Shown here: positions 6,420 to 14,018 of the stretch, piece by piece
How positions within the stretch are numbered: the stretch's first letter is position 1
Layout of the letters: every line of letters starts with the position of its first letter
DNA from: CAYOUV01 sp963790075
Lineage (GTDB): Bacteria > Chloroflexota > Anaerolineae > Anaerolineales > Villigracilaceae
Assembly (NCBI GenBank): GCA_963790075.1
Contig: CAWBNG010000004.1
Coordinates: 1 to 64,000, forward strand
Length of the DNA: 64,000 bases
Direction of reading: 5' to 3'
Position numbers and translations under genes: made by a program
Notes under the pieces: generated by a model
What the model saw: only the letters and a program-made list of their open reading frames with translations
What the model was told of the DNA's origin: nothing
Database searches by the model: none

Positions 6420-8609
6420 TGGCAGCACAAAATTGGACCCCCAATCCCGGAAAAAGCCGGCGCACTGAACGTCCCGGCTCAGGCCGGCGCGAAGCGGTCT
6501 GGGGCCAGGTCAGCGACAACCTGGATGACTGGCTGGCGATCGAGCCCGACAATACGGTGACCGCCTTCAGCGGAAAAGTCGAACTGGGAACCGGCGTGCG
6601 CACCGCCCTGGCGCAGATCGTGGCCGAGGAACTGGACCTGCCGCTCGAGCGGGTGCGGATGGTCATGGGGGATACCGAACTGACGCCCGATGAGGGCTAC
6701 ACCGCCGGAAGCATGACGATCAGCGGTAGCGGTACGGCGCTGCGCCAGGCTGCGGCCGAGGCGCGGCAGGCCATGCTCGCGATGGCGGCCGAACGCCTGG
6801 ATGTAGAGCCGGATGAGTTGAGCGTGCGTGAGGGAGTCATCTCGGTCGAGAAGAATCCCGAACGTTCGGTGACCTACGCCGAACTGATGGCTGGCAAACT
6901 GTTCGAGCTGCAGGTAACGAGCCGCGCTCCGCTGAAGCCGCCGGAGAGCTACCGGATTGTCGGCACGTCGACGCCGCGCGAAGACCTGCCGCGTAAGGTG
7001 GCCGGCCAGCCCAGCTTCATCCAGGACGTACGCGTCCCCGGGATGCTGCACGCGCGCCTGGTGCGCCCGCCCAGCCCTGGGGCGGTGCTGGTCGCGCTGG
7101 ACGAAAGCTCCGTGAAGGACGTCCCCGGATTGGTGAAGGTGGTGCAGCGCGGCAATTTCATCGGGGTGGTGGCGGAACGCGAAGCGGGGGCCATCCAGGC
7201 CGCCGAGCGGCTCAAGGTCGAATGGCAGGAGACGGCGGTATATCCGCGCATGGAAGACCTGTATACCGCACTGCGCGATCAGCCGACCGACGATAACATC
7301 CTGGAGCCAGCAGGGGGATTTCGAGCAAGCCTATGCGGGGGCGACCCGAAAGCTGCACGCCACGTATTACCAGCCGTTCCACGCCCACGCCTCGATCGGG
7401 CCTTCCTGCGCCGTGGCCGAAGTGAAGGGCGACCAGGTCACGGTCTGGGCCAGCACGCCCGGACCTTATCCGCTGAGCGGCGCGCTGGCAGGCTTGCTCG
7501 ACCTGCCGCCCGAAAACGTCCATTTGATCCACGTGGAAGGCGCGGGAAGCTACGGACAGAACGGCTCGGACGATGCGGCCGCGGATGCCGCCATCCTGGC
7601 CCAGGCGGTCGGCCGGCCGGTGCGGGTGCAGTGGACGCGCCAGGAAGAGTTCGTCTGGGAGCCGAAGTCCCCGGCGATGGTGATGGAAGTGCGCGGCGGC
7701 TTGGACGCGCAGGGGGAGGTGGTCGCCTGGGATTACCAGGTCTGGTCGCCCTCGCACGTGGCCCGCGCGCGCTTTGCGGGCCAGCTTGTGGCGGCGCAAC
7801 TGCTCTCCGGGCAGCCCGCACCGCAGTCCCGCTTCTCCTTTGGGGCCGAGCGCAACGCCTCGACCAATTACGCCTTCCCGGTCCAGCGCGTGACGGTCCA
7901 TTATTTGCCGAATTCGCTGCTGCGTGCCTCCTCCTTCCGCAGCCTGGGCGGCTGCGAGAACACCTTTGCCAACGAATCGTTCATGGACGAGCTGGCGGCG
8001 GCGGCGGGTGTCGACCCGCTGGAATACAGGCTGCGCTATCTGAAGGACCCGCGCGAGCGGATGGTCCTGGAGGCCGCCGCCGAGCGGGCCGGTTGGCAGG
8101 TGCGCCCGGCGCCAGCCTCACACAAAAAGGAGGCCGAACTGGCCGAAGGGCGCGGGGTTGCCTTCGCCCGTTACGAGAACGACCAGGCCATCGTGGCCTG
8201 CATCGCCGAGGTGCAGGTGGAGCTGTCCAGCGGCGTCGTGCGCGTGGAGCGCATCGTCGTGGCGCACGACTGCGGGCTGATCATCAACCCGGACGGGGTG
8301 AAGAATCAAATCGAGGGCAACGTGATCCAGTCCCTCAGCCGGGCGCTCAAGGAAGAAGTGCAGTTCGATGAAATGGGCATCACCAGCGTCGATTGGGAGA
8401 CCTATCCGATCCTGACCTTTTCCGAGGTGCCCGAGGTGGAGATCGTGCTGATCGACCGTCCCGACCAGCCGGCGGTGGGCGCGGGAGAGCCTTCGACGGT
8501 GACGACTGCTGCGGCGGTGGCCAATGCCGTCTTCGACGCCACGGGCGTACGCCTGCGCCAGATCCCGTTCACTCCCGAGCGGGTCCGGGAGTCCCTGGCT
8601 GGCCGCTGA
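6419..8609 (+). pseudogene. Molybdopterin-binding large subunit, frameshifted
   Basis: Large subunit of an isoquinoline 1-oxidoreductase/nicotinate dehydrogenase-type enzyme; about 729 residues if repaired. The 5' part (to about 7318) encodes GKVELGTGVRTALAQI, MGDTELTPDEG and TAGSMTISGSG. The 3' part, in another frame, gives GSYGQNGSDD, RVQWTRQEEF, RASSFRSLGG, AHDCGLIINPDG and the catalytic-glutamate motif VGAGEPST. The frames join exactly if one G is removed from the GGGGG run at 7313-7317, giving PAGDFEQAYAG. So this is either a real single-base pseudogene or a residual sequencing indel. The start overlaps the small-subunit stop. A hairpin terminator follows at 8665. Confidence 0.8.
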
Positions 8610-8664
8610 AACGAAAGGGATATCCCACCCGAACGGTCCTGAAGCAGGCTGCGTTGATGAATAA

Positions 8665-8696
8665 CTGGAAAAATCGGACTTGTCCGATTTTTCCAG
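8665..8696 (+). terminator. Hairpin terminator after the molybdenum hydroxylase genes
   Basis: A perfect 15-bp inverted repeat (CTGGAAAAATCGGAC and its complement) separated by two bases. The descending arm contains TTTTT, so it can act as an intrinsic terminator. The following 170 bases to 8867 hold no gene. Confidence 0.65.
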
Positions 8697-8867
8697 TTTA
8701 TGGCATTCTAAAATCGCATTCCAGATGTGCGAGCGAAGTGACATTGTACCCGAAGCATAGCGGAGCGGTAGGTGCCGCTTCGTGCCCGCAGGGTAAAGGC
8801 GGTGGGGGTCGTGATCCCCGCTGCCCCCCCGCCGGTTCCGGTGTAGAATCAAGGTGGAGGAACTAAC

Positions 8868-9516
8868 ATGGATCATTTAACGGTAGATACCCGGCGTGAC
8901 GCGCAGCCCATCCGCCTGTTCGAGTCCGATTTTCTGGAATTCTTCACCCACATCAGCCCGCTGACGATTATCCTAATCTGGCTGCCCGTGGCGGTACTTT
9001 TTCATCGTCTCTGCCGTGCTGAAAGCCCCCGGCCCGGCCTTCCCGGTTTATATTCCGCTGGGTTTCCTGGCGGGTCTCTTCATCTGGACCCTGGCTGAGT
9101 ATACGCTGCACCGCTTCCTTTTCCATTACAAGCCCCGCACTCCGCGCCAGGAACGCATCTTTTTCATGTTCCACGGCATCCACCATGCCCAGCCGCAGGT
9201 AAAAACCCGCCTGGTCATGCCGCTCCCGGTCAGCCTCCCGGGGCTGGTCGTCTTCTACGGCTCCTTCTACCTGATCCTGGCCGTCCTGCTCCAGGCTCCG
9301 CAGTGGGTCGCGCCGCTCATGTCGGGTTTCATCATCGGGTACCTGGCATACGACCTGACCCATTACGCCACGCACCACTTCCCGATGCGCGCGGGATATG
9401 CAAAATATATCAAACGTTACCATATGCAGCATCACTATAAGGATGCGGACACCCGTTTTGGCGTCAGCTCCCCGATCTGGGATTGGGTCTTCGGTACGCG
9501 GGGCCTCGCAGGATGA
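8868..9516 (+). pseudogene. Fatty-acid hydroxylase/sterol-desaturase family protein, frameshifted
   Basis: Membrane di-iron hydroxylase of the FA_hydroxylase family, 215 residues if repaired. The first 44 codons (MDHLTVDTRRDAQ to WLPVAVLF) and the rest lie in different frames. They join as AVLFIVSAVLKA when one T is removed from the TTTTT run at 8998-9002. The downstream frame has the histidine boxes HRFLFH, HGIHH, HYATHH and HMQHH and several membrane segments. The family hydroxylates acyl chains of ceramides or related lipids. GTGGAGGAACTAAC supplies the ribosome site. Its stop overlaps the start of the next gene by four bases. Confidence 0.75.
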
Positions 9517-10273
9517 ATTTTCCGGGCCTGCCCGAACTCAGCGCGCATTTCCCCGACCTGGGCAGCGCGCCGGGACGGCTCAAGCTGGGACTGCGCGCGC
9601 TGGCCGTCTTTGTGCTGGCAACGCTGTTCTTCCTGTGGAGCGACCGTCTGATCCCGGATTGGCAGCCGGACGGGCAAATCCTGGCCCTGACGCTGGGCTT
9701 CGTGATCACGGGTCAATTCTTCTGGCGCAGGCGTGCCTACCAGGCCAAATACGCGAACTGGCCTACCGGGAGGCTTTCGTGCGTTTCGTGCTGCCGGGGC
9801 TGGCGGTTATCTTTGCGACCGTGGCCCACTGCGCCTATATGCCCGGCATCGAAATCCCGGCTGTCTGGTGGAAGGTCTACCTGTACTTGCTGGGCTGGGT
9901 CTTTCTGAATATCGGCGCAGCCTTGTGGGCGCGCGGCATCTGGACCTTCGGTGCGGACAATCTGGCCTTGCTGTACGTCTACTATCCCGCCGAAAGCCGC
10001 CTGGTGGATCGGCAGATTTACAGCATCCTGCGCCACCCGGTCTACTCGGGTGTGCTGCGGGTGATCATCGGCCTGTGCCTGCTGAACGGTACCTGGCCGG
10101 CGCTGGTCTTTGCCCTGCTGGCCCCGCTGGGGATGACGGGCTGGACCCGCCTGGTCGAGGAGCGCGAACTGCTGGAGCGTTTTCCCGGCTATGCGGAATA
10201 CCGTCAGCGTGTGCCCGCTTTCTGGACCTGGCAGGCGGTCAAGTTCTGGCGCTTTTTATTGCGTGGGGGATAG
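9513..10273 (+). pseudogene. Isoprenylcysteine methyltransferase-like membrane protein, frameshifted
   Basis: A multi-spanning protein of about 253 residues if repaired. The C-terminal half has the ICMT/PEMT-like signature: YSILRHPVYSG, a hydrophobic pair of helices, RLVEERELLERFPGYAEYRQRVP and a final WxW. The upstream frame (from MNFPGLPEL to QAKYANW) and the downstream frame (YREAFVRFVLPG) join as NWAYREAF if one G is added at 9760-9761. Such enzymes methylate lipids or small hydrophobic substrates. Coupling (ATGA overlap) to the fatty-acid hydroxylase suggests a shared lipid-modifying role. Confidence 0.72.
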
Positions 10274-10319
10274 AATGGCGGTTATCTTTGTGATGAAAAT
10301 TAAAAAGGAGGCCTGAACC

Positions 10320-10541
10320 ATGTCCGAGATCAAATATGAGATCCTGAAACAGGTGGGCGTGCTCTCCAAGTCCGCTTCAGGCTGGACCAAGGAGCTCAAC
10401 CTGGTCAGCTGGAACGAGCGGGAAGCCAGATACGATCTGCGCGACTGGTCGCCGGATCGCAAGCGGCGCGGCAAAGGCGTGACCCTGTCCGTAGAGGAGC
10501 TGCTGGCGCTGAAGGAGCTGCTGGCTACGCTGGAATTATAG
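10320..10541 (+). CDS. YdbC-family PC4-like protein
   Basis: A 73-residue protein with the PC4/YdbC pattern: EIKYEILKQVGVLS, SGWTKELNLVSWN, YDLRDWSPD, GKGVTLSVEEL. The family is homologous to the eukaryotic transcriptional coactivator PC4 and binds single-stranded DNA as a dimer. An AAAAAGGAGG ribosome site stands eight bases before the ATG. It appears monocistronic, 46 bases after the methyltransferase-like gene. Confidence 0.88.
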   Translation: MSEIKYEILKQVGVLSKSASGWTKELNLVSWNEREARYDLRDWSPDRKRRGKGVTLSVEELLALKELLATLEL

Positions 10542-10572
10542 TTGGGGGAGGGGGATACAAAGGCTGAATAGT

Positions 10573-10600
10573 GTTATACTTTTTTGCATAAAAGTATAAC
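10573..10600 (+). promoter_or_regulatory. VapBC operator/promoter
   Basis: Perfect inverted repeat with 11-bp arms (GTTATACTTTT and complement) around TTGCAT. TATACT at 10575-10580 inside the left arm can be the -10 box. AAGGAG (10601-10606) follows directly, six bases before the vapB ATG. The position and symmetry fit the VapBC autorepression site. Confidence 0.7.
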
Positions 10601-10612
10601 AAGGAGCCTGAT

Positions 10613-10858
10613 ATGACCTCTCTGAGGATATCCAATAAGGGCTGGGTGGTGATCCCTGCCGAATTGAGAAAAAAATACCATCTTACGCCAGGCACCGAAG
10701 TGGTGATTGTAGATTATGGCGGCGTGCTGTCGATTGTCCCGGCCTTAAAAGACCCCATCAAAGGTGGGCGTGGTTTATTGAAAGACTTGCCTGGCCTGAC
10801 GGATGATCTATTGAAAGAACGTGCCAGGGAACGTGAACGCGAAGATTCCAGGGGGTAA
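10613..10858 (+). CDS. vapB: VapB-type AbrB-fold antitoxin
   Basis: An 81-residue antitoxin. The N-terminal 45 residues (RISNKGWVVIPAELRKKYHL then PGTEVVIVDYGG) form a SpoVT/AbrB swapped-hairpin DNA-binding domain. The C-terminal tail (LPGLTDDLLKERAREREREDS) is charged and should wrap the PIN toxin. The upstream palindrome at 10573-10600 is the likely operator. The toxin gene starts five bases after its stop. Confidence 0.88.
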   Translation: MTSLRISNKGWVVIPAELRKKYHLTPGTEVVIVDYGGVLSIVPALKDPIKGGRGLLKDLPGLTDDLLKERAREREREDSRG

Positions 10859-10863
10859 ACGCA

Positions 10864-11274
10864 ATGGCTGATTTGCCTGGCCTGATCCTGGACAGCTTTG
10901 CTCTTTTAGCTTATCTGACCGACGAGCCGGCTGCAGCACGGATCGAAACACTTTTCGAAGAAGCCAGGAAAGAAAAATACCGCCTGCTTTTGCCGCTCAT
11001 CAACCTGGGTGAAATCCTTTACATAACAGAGCGTAGGGGAGGAATAACCAAGGCGCAGGATACGCTGGCATTGTTGCGACAATTGCCGATTGAAATCCTG
11101 CCTGTCGACGAACAGTCTGTGCTATCAGCTGCGCATATCAAAGCCAACTATGCCCTTTCTTACGCAGACGCCTTGGTCGTCGCGGCTTCCCAGCGGGAAG
11201 GCGCTATGATCCTCACAGGTGATCGGGAATTTCGAACAGTCGAAGAACTGGTCAGCCTCGAGTGGCTTGATTGA
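10864..11274 (+). CDS. vapC: VapC PIN-domain ribonuclease toxin
   Basis: A 136-residue PIN nuclease. The acidic active site is visible: D10 in LILDSFALL, E in NLGEILY, D in SYADALVVA and D in TGDREF. VapC toxins cleave tRNA or rRNA in a Mg-dependent manner; the target here is unknown. It is paired with the AbrB-type antitoxin immediately upstream. No frameshift or missing acid is seen, so the module is probably functional. Confidence 0.9.
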   Translation: MADLPGLILDSFALLAYLTDEPAAARIETLFEEARKEKYRLLLPLINLGEILYITERRGGITKAQDTLALLRQLPIEILPVDEQSVLSAAHIKANYALSYADALVVAASQREGAMILTGDREFRTVEELVSLEWLD

Positions 11275-11399
11275 ACAGAAATTCGTTTCAGATATTTGCG
11301 CCGCACTCCGTAATTGGGGGAGGGGGCAGTACAGCCCGAAGATGATGGGTGTAAAATTTCCAGCCTCCAGCACGTCCATCTCTTTGAAAGGAAAAAACT

Positions 11400-12375
11400 A
11401 TGCCTACTAAAGGATCGCTTGCCATGCGCAGGCTGGGAAAGACGGACATCCGGGTCACGCCGATCGGATTGGGGATGATGGAATTCGCGGGTGGTGGCGG
11501 CTTGGTGGGTTCCGCCTTCCCGGTCATCGCACAGGAGCAAAAGAACGCCATCGTCAAGGCCGGGCTGGAGGGCGGGATCAACTGGTTCGACACGGCCGAG
11601 TTGTACGGCGGCGGGGTCTCCGAGGCCTCGCTTTCTACGGCGTTAAAGGCTGCCGGGAAAAAGGATGCGGAAGTCCTGGTGGCGACCAAGTGGTGGCCGC
11701 TTTTTCGAACCGCCCGCAACATCCCGCACACAATTCAGGAGCGGCTGCGTTATTTAGACGGCTATTCGATCGGCCTGTACATGGTGCATCAGCCCTTCGG
11801 CTTCTCCTCGCCGGAGGTGGAAATGGAAGCCATGGCCGACCTGGTCGAGGCCGGCCAGATCCGCTCGGTGGGGGTCAGCAATTTCAACCCCGAGCGCATG
11901 CGCCGGGCGCACGCCGCTTTGCAAAAGCGCGGGCTGCCCCTGGCAGTCAACCAGGTGCGCTACAGCCTGTTGGACCGCTCGATCGAAACGGACGGCATCC
12001 TGGAGACCGCCCGGGAACTGGGCGTGACGCTCATTGCCTATACCCCGCTGGCCTCGGGCTTGTTGACCGGTAAGTATCACCAGAACCCAGAACTATTAGG
12101 GCATAAATCCTGGTTCTGGCGCGCCAGGCTGCGCGGCGGGGTCGAGAAAAGCGCGTGCGCTGGTCGCGGCGCTGGAGGAGATCGGGCACAAATACAACGC
12201 TACGCCCGGGCAGGCGGCCTTGAACTGGGTGATCAATGCGCAGGGGGATGCGGTCGTGACCATCCCCGGCGTGACCAAGGTGCGCCAGGCGCAGGAAAAC
12301 GCCGCGGCGATGAAATTCAAGTTATCGGAAGACGAGATCGCCCGGCTGAACGAACTGTCCAGCCGGTGGCGGTAG
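11400..12375 (+). pseudogene. Aldo/keto reductase, frameshifted near the C-terminus
   Basis: NADPH-dependent aldo/keto reductase, 324 residues if repaired. Visible motifs: RRLGKTDIRVTPIGLG, INWFDTAELYGGG (D and Y of the tetrad), ATKWW (lysine), GLYMVHQPFG (histidine), GVSNFNPERM and LLTGKY. After codon 250 the frame changes. ALVAALEEIGHKYNATPGQAA to the stop at 12373-12375 is read in the +1 frame; one extra base lies near 12152-12157. The substrate is unknown. A shortened mosaic copy of this gene lies at 13315-13574. Confidence 0.8.
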
Positions 12376-12526
12376 CCCTCTCCCCCTTGTCGGCACCGGC
12401 GTGCTCGCGGCACGAACGGTGTCGCAGGGTCGGGAGACCTTATAGCATCGTCTCCCGCCTTCGCGTGCGACGACGGGAGACGTCACATCCCCTTTCCCCT
12501 TTGCGTCCCAGGGCTTTCGGCGCGAG
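12376..12526. other. Intergenic spacer with hairpin
   Basis: No gene seen. An inverted repeat CGGGAGAC (12431-12438)/GTCTCCCG (12450-12457) could serve as a bidirectional stop between the convergent reductase and DUF3592 genes. A third CGGGAGA follows at 12474. Confidence 0.35.
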
Positions 12527-13174
12527 CTACGAGATCAATTTGGACTGGATCTCCCGCTTCCTCTTCTGGTAGTCCGCTTCACTGATTTGATTGGCGTCCC
12601 GCATGGATTTCAGTTCTTCGATCTGGGCCAGGGCAATTTGGGCCTGGTTGAGTCTCTCCGAGGCTCGAACCTGCGCCGGCTCCAGCCCGCCCAGGCCTGC
12701 CGCCGGGACCGCCGCTCGCTTCGCGTTTCCGCCTTTGAACATCCTTTGTAGGAGCGGGAGCAGGAAAATGAACAGCCCCAGCCCATCGAAGAACACGAAA
12801 AACGCGCTGCCGAGCAGCAAACCGCTGCCTTCGCTGCCCATCCAGCCCCGGCTCTCGACCGGGCTATACGGGTTGGCCGGATCGTAGTAGATGTCCTCGG
12901 TCTGGCGCCCAACCGTGCTGGGATCCGGTTTGGGATCGCAAATATCGCCCGTGTAGGAGCGGGTTTCCCCGGACCTGGTGGTGAACTCGTACACCGGGCA
13001 AAAATCCGGGGTGCCGTAATTACGATCGGGCTCCCATTTGGTCACCGTGGCCGTAGCCGGCTCGTAGCTGGCGAAAAGGGCCTGCTCGTGCCGGTAGTTG
13101 AGAAACCCCAACCCGAGGGACAGCACGCCGAGCGCGACAAAAAACCATGCCAATGGGGAACTGCAGCCTTTCAT
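12527..13174 (-). CDS. DUF3592 membrane protein with C-terminal SHOCT-like hairpin
   Basis: A 215-residue protein, start ATG at 13174 because GGAGG lies five bases before it; GTG 13186 is also in frame. One N-terminal membrane segment (LAWFFVALGVLSLGLGF), a soluble DUF3592-like domain (ATATVTKWE, PVYEFTTRSGE, YYDPANP), then a second membrane segment (GLFIFLLPLLQ). The last 45 residues (IEELKSMRDANQISEADYQKRK) form the short helical hairpin typical of SHOCT-like oligomerisation tails. Function unknown. It converges on the reductase gene. Confidence 0.7.
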   Translation of the reverse strand: MKGCSSPLAWFFVALGVLSLGLGFLNYRHEQALFASYEPATATVTKWEPDRNYGTPDFCPVYEFTTRSGETRSYTGDICDPKPDPSTVGRQTEDIYYDPANPYSPVESRGWMGSEGSGLLLGSAFFVFFDGLGLFIFLLPLLQRMFKGGNAKRAAVPAAGLGGLEPAQVRASERLNQAQIALAQIEELKSMRDANQISEADYQKRKREIQSKLIS

Positions 13175-13186
13175 CTTGACCTCCAC

Positions 13187-13314
13187 GTTAACGCTAAAGT
13201 TATCCAGGATCAGTTGACCGGCGCCAGTAAAATGTCGGGACTCGGGAATGCGCAGGCGGGTCGAATAAACAGGTATTGTAGGGTTCCAAATATGCGCTTC
13301 AATCCCCCATTCGG
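13187..13314. other. Short spacer
   Basis: Upstream region of the DUF3592 gene. No coding signal is visible. The -10-like and ribosome signals belong to the minus-strand gene. Confidence 0.3.
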
Positions 13315-13574
13315 GCTATTCGGTCGGCCTGTAGATGCTGCACCAACCCTTCGGCTTTTCCTCGCCGGAAGCGGAAATGGAAGCCATGGCCGACCTGGTC
13401 GCGGCGCTGGAGGAGATCGGACGCAAATACAACGCTACGCCCAGTCCGCGCGATGCGTATGTCATGTTCTTCGATCCGACCCGGCACAGCTTTATCATCT
13501 ACGGCGGAATGGACACCCAACGTTATTCGCTGGATGATATGTGGGAATACACGCCGCCCGAACCGGGCTCGTAG
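13315..13574 (+). pseudogene. Mosaic remnant: aldo/keto reductase fragments fused to a Kelch-like segment
   Basis: Positions 13315-13401 match 11761-11847 of the reductase, and 13395-13441 match 12160-12207. The two blocks meet at a shared CTGGTCG, as expected for a deletion through 7-bp microhomology. The remainder, PRDAYVMFFDPTRHSFIIYGG then YSLDDMWEYTPP, has the look of one Kelch beta-propeller blade. The resulting 79-codon frame (13335-13574) is open and could be translated, but the parts are plainly unrelated. It is best read as debris from duplication and deletion. Confidence 0.7.
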
Positions 13575-13604
13575 GTGGAGCGCGCGGATTTCGGTAAGGC
13601 CGGC

Positions 13605-13632
13605 TTGACAGACTTTAAATCCGGCTTATAAT
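13605..13632 (+). promoter_or_regulatory. Promoter of the thrS T-box transcript
   Basis: Consensus TTGACA (13605-13610) and TATAAT (13627-13632) with a 16-base spacer. Transcription should begin near 13639. Confidence 0.8.
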
Positions 13633-13639
13633 AGGACCA

Positions 13640-13955
13640 ACTACTATCCAAACGCATCGACCGGGACGAGTAAGCGGCCCGGCGCCTGCCAGGGAGAGCG
13701 CGGCCACAGACTGAAAGCCGGCTCCAGGCCCACCTGCTGAAGACCCCCCGCGAGCGGAAATTCGAAAGTTGACGGTAGTTGGCTGTCAACGAGTAAAAAG
13801 AACGGCTGGCCCCGTTACAGGCTGCAAGAGATACTCCGCAGGTCGCGGCGTGCGCAGCACAACGCGAGACCCAGGGAGTAAATCGGGTGGAACCGCGTGA
13901 GCAATATCCTGTAAAGGACGCCTCTCGCCCCGGAATGGGCGAGAGGTTTTTTATT
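13640..13955 (+). ncRNA. T-box riboswitch upstream of thrS
   Basis: A tRNA-sensing leader. Stem I elements include GACGAGTAAG (13660s), GGGAGAGCG (13692-13700) and CTGAAAGCC (13711-13719). The sequence GAAG-ACC at 13739-13745 has the position of the specifier, and ACC is a threonine codon. The conserved T-box GGGTGGAACCGCG is at 13885-13897. It pairs with the acceptor end of uncharged tRNA to build the antiterminator. The competing terminator is at 13921-13955. Regulation: low charged tRNA-Thr permits read-through into thrS. Confidence 0.92.
13921..13955 (+). terminator. T-box-controlled intrinsic terminator
   Basis: Ten-base stem CCTCTCGCCC/GGGCGAGAGG with a six-base loop followed by TTTTTT. 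Confidence 0.92.
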
Positions 13956-14018
13956 TAGGACCCCACGTCCCCTCACCCCGTCCGCAAGGGGGGAGGGCAG
14001 AGAGGTAAGGAGATAGAC

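Noticed and set aside
7313..7317. Programmed ribosomal frameshift in the molybdenum hydroxylase gene
   Set aside because: No slippery heptamer plus stimulatory structure is apparent, and the family is not known for it. A plain indel is simpler.
6119..8371. A 750-codon frame read as one protein across the molybdenum hydroxylase
   Set aside because: Only 6419 to about 7318 gives meaningful protein. The rest is out of frame because of the indel at 7313-7317.
8868..9098. Separate 76-codon gene upstream of the fatty-acid hydroxylase
   Set aside because: Its first 44 codons are the missing N-terminus of the hydroxylase; the rest is out-of-frame sequence.
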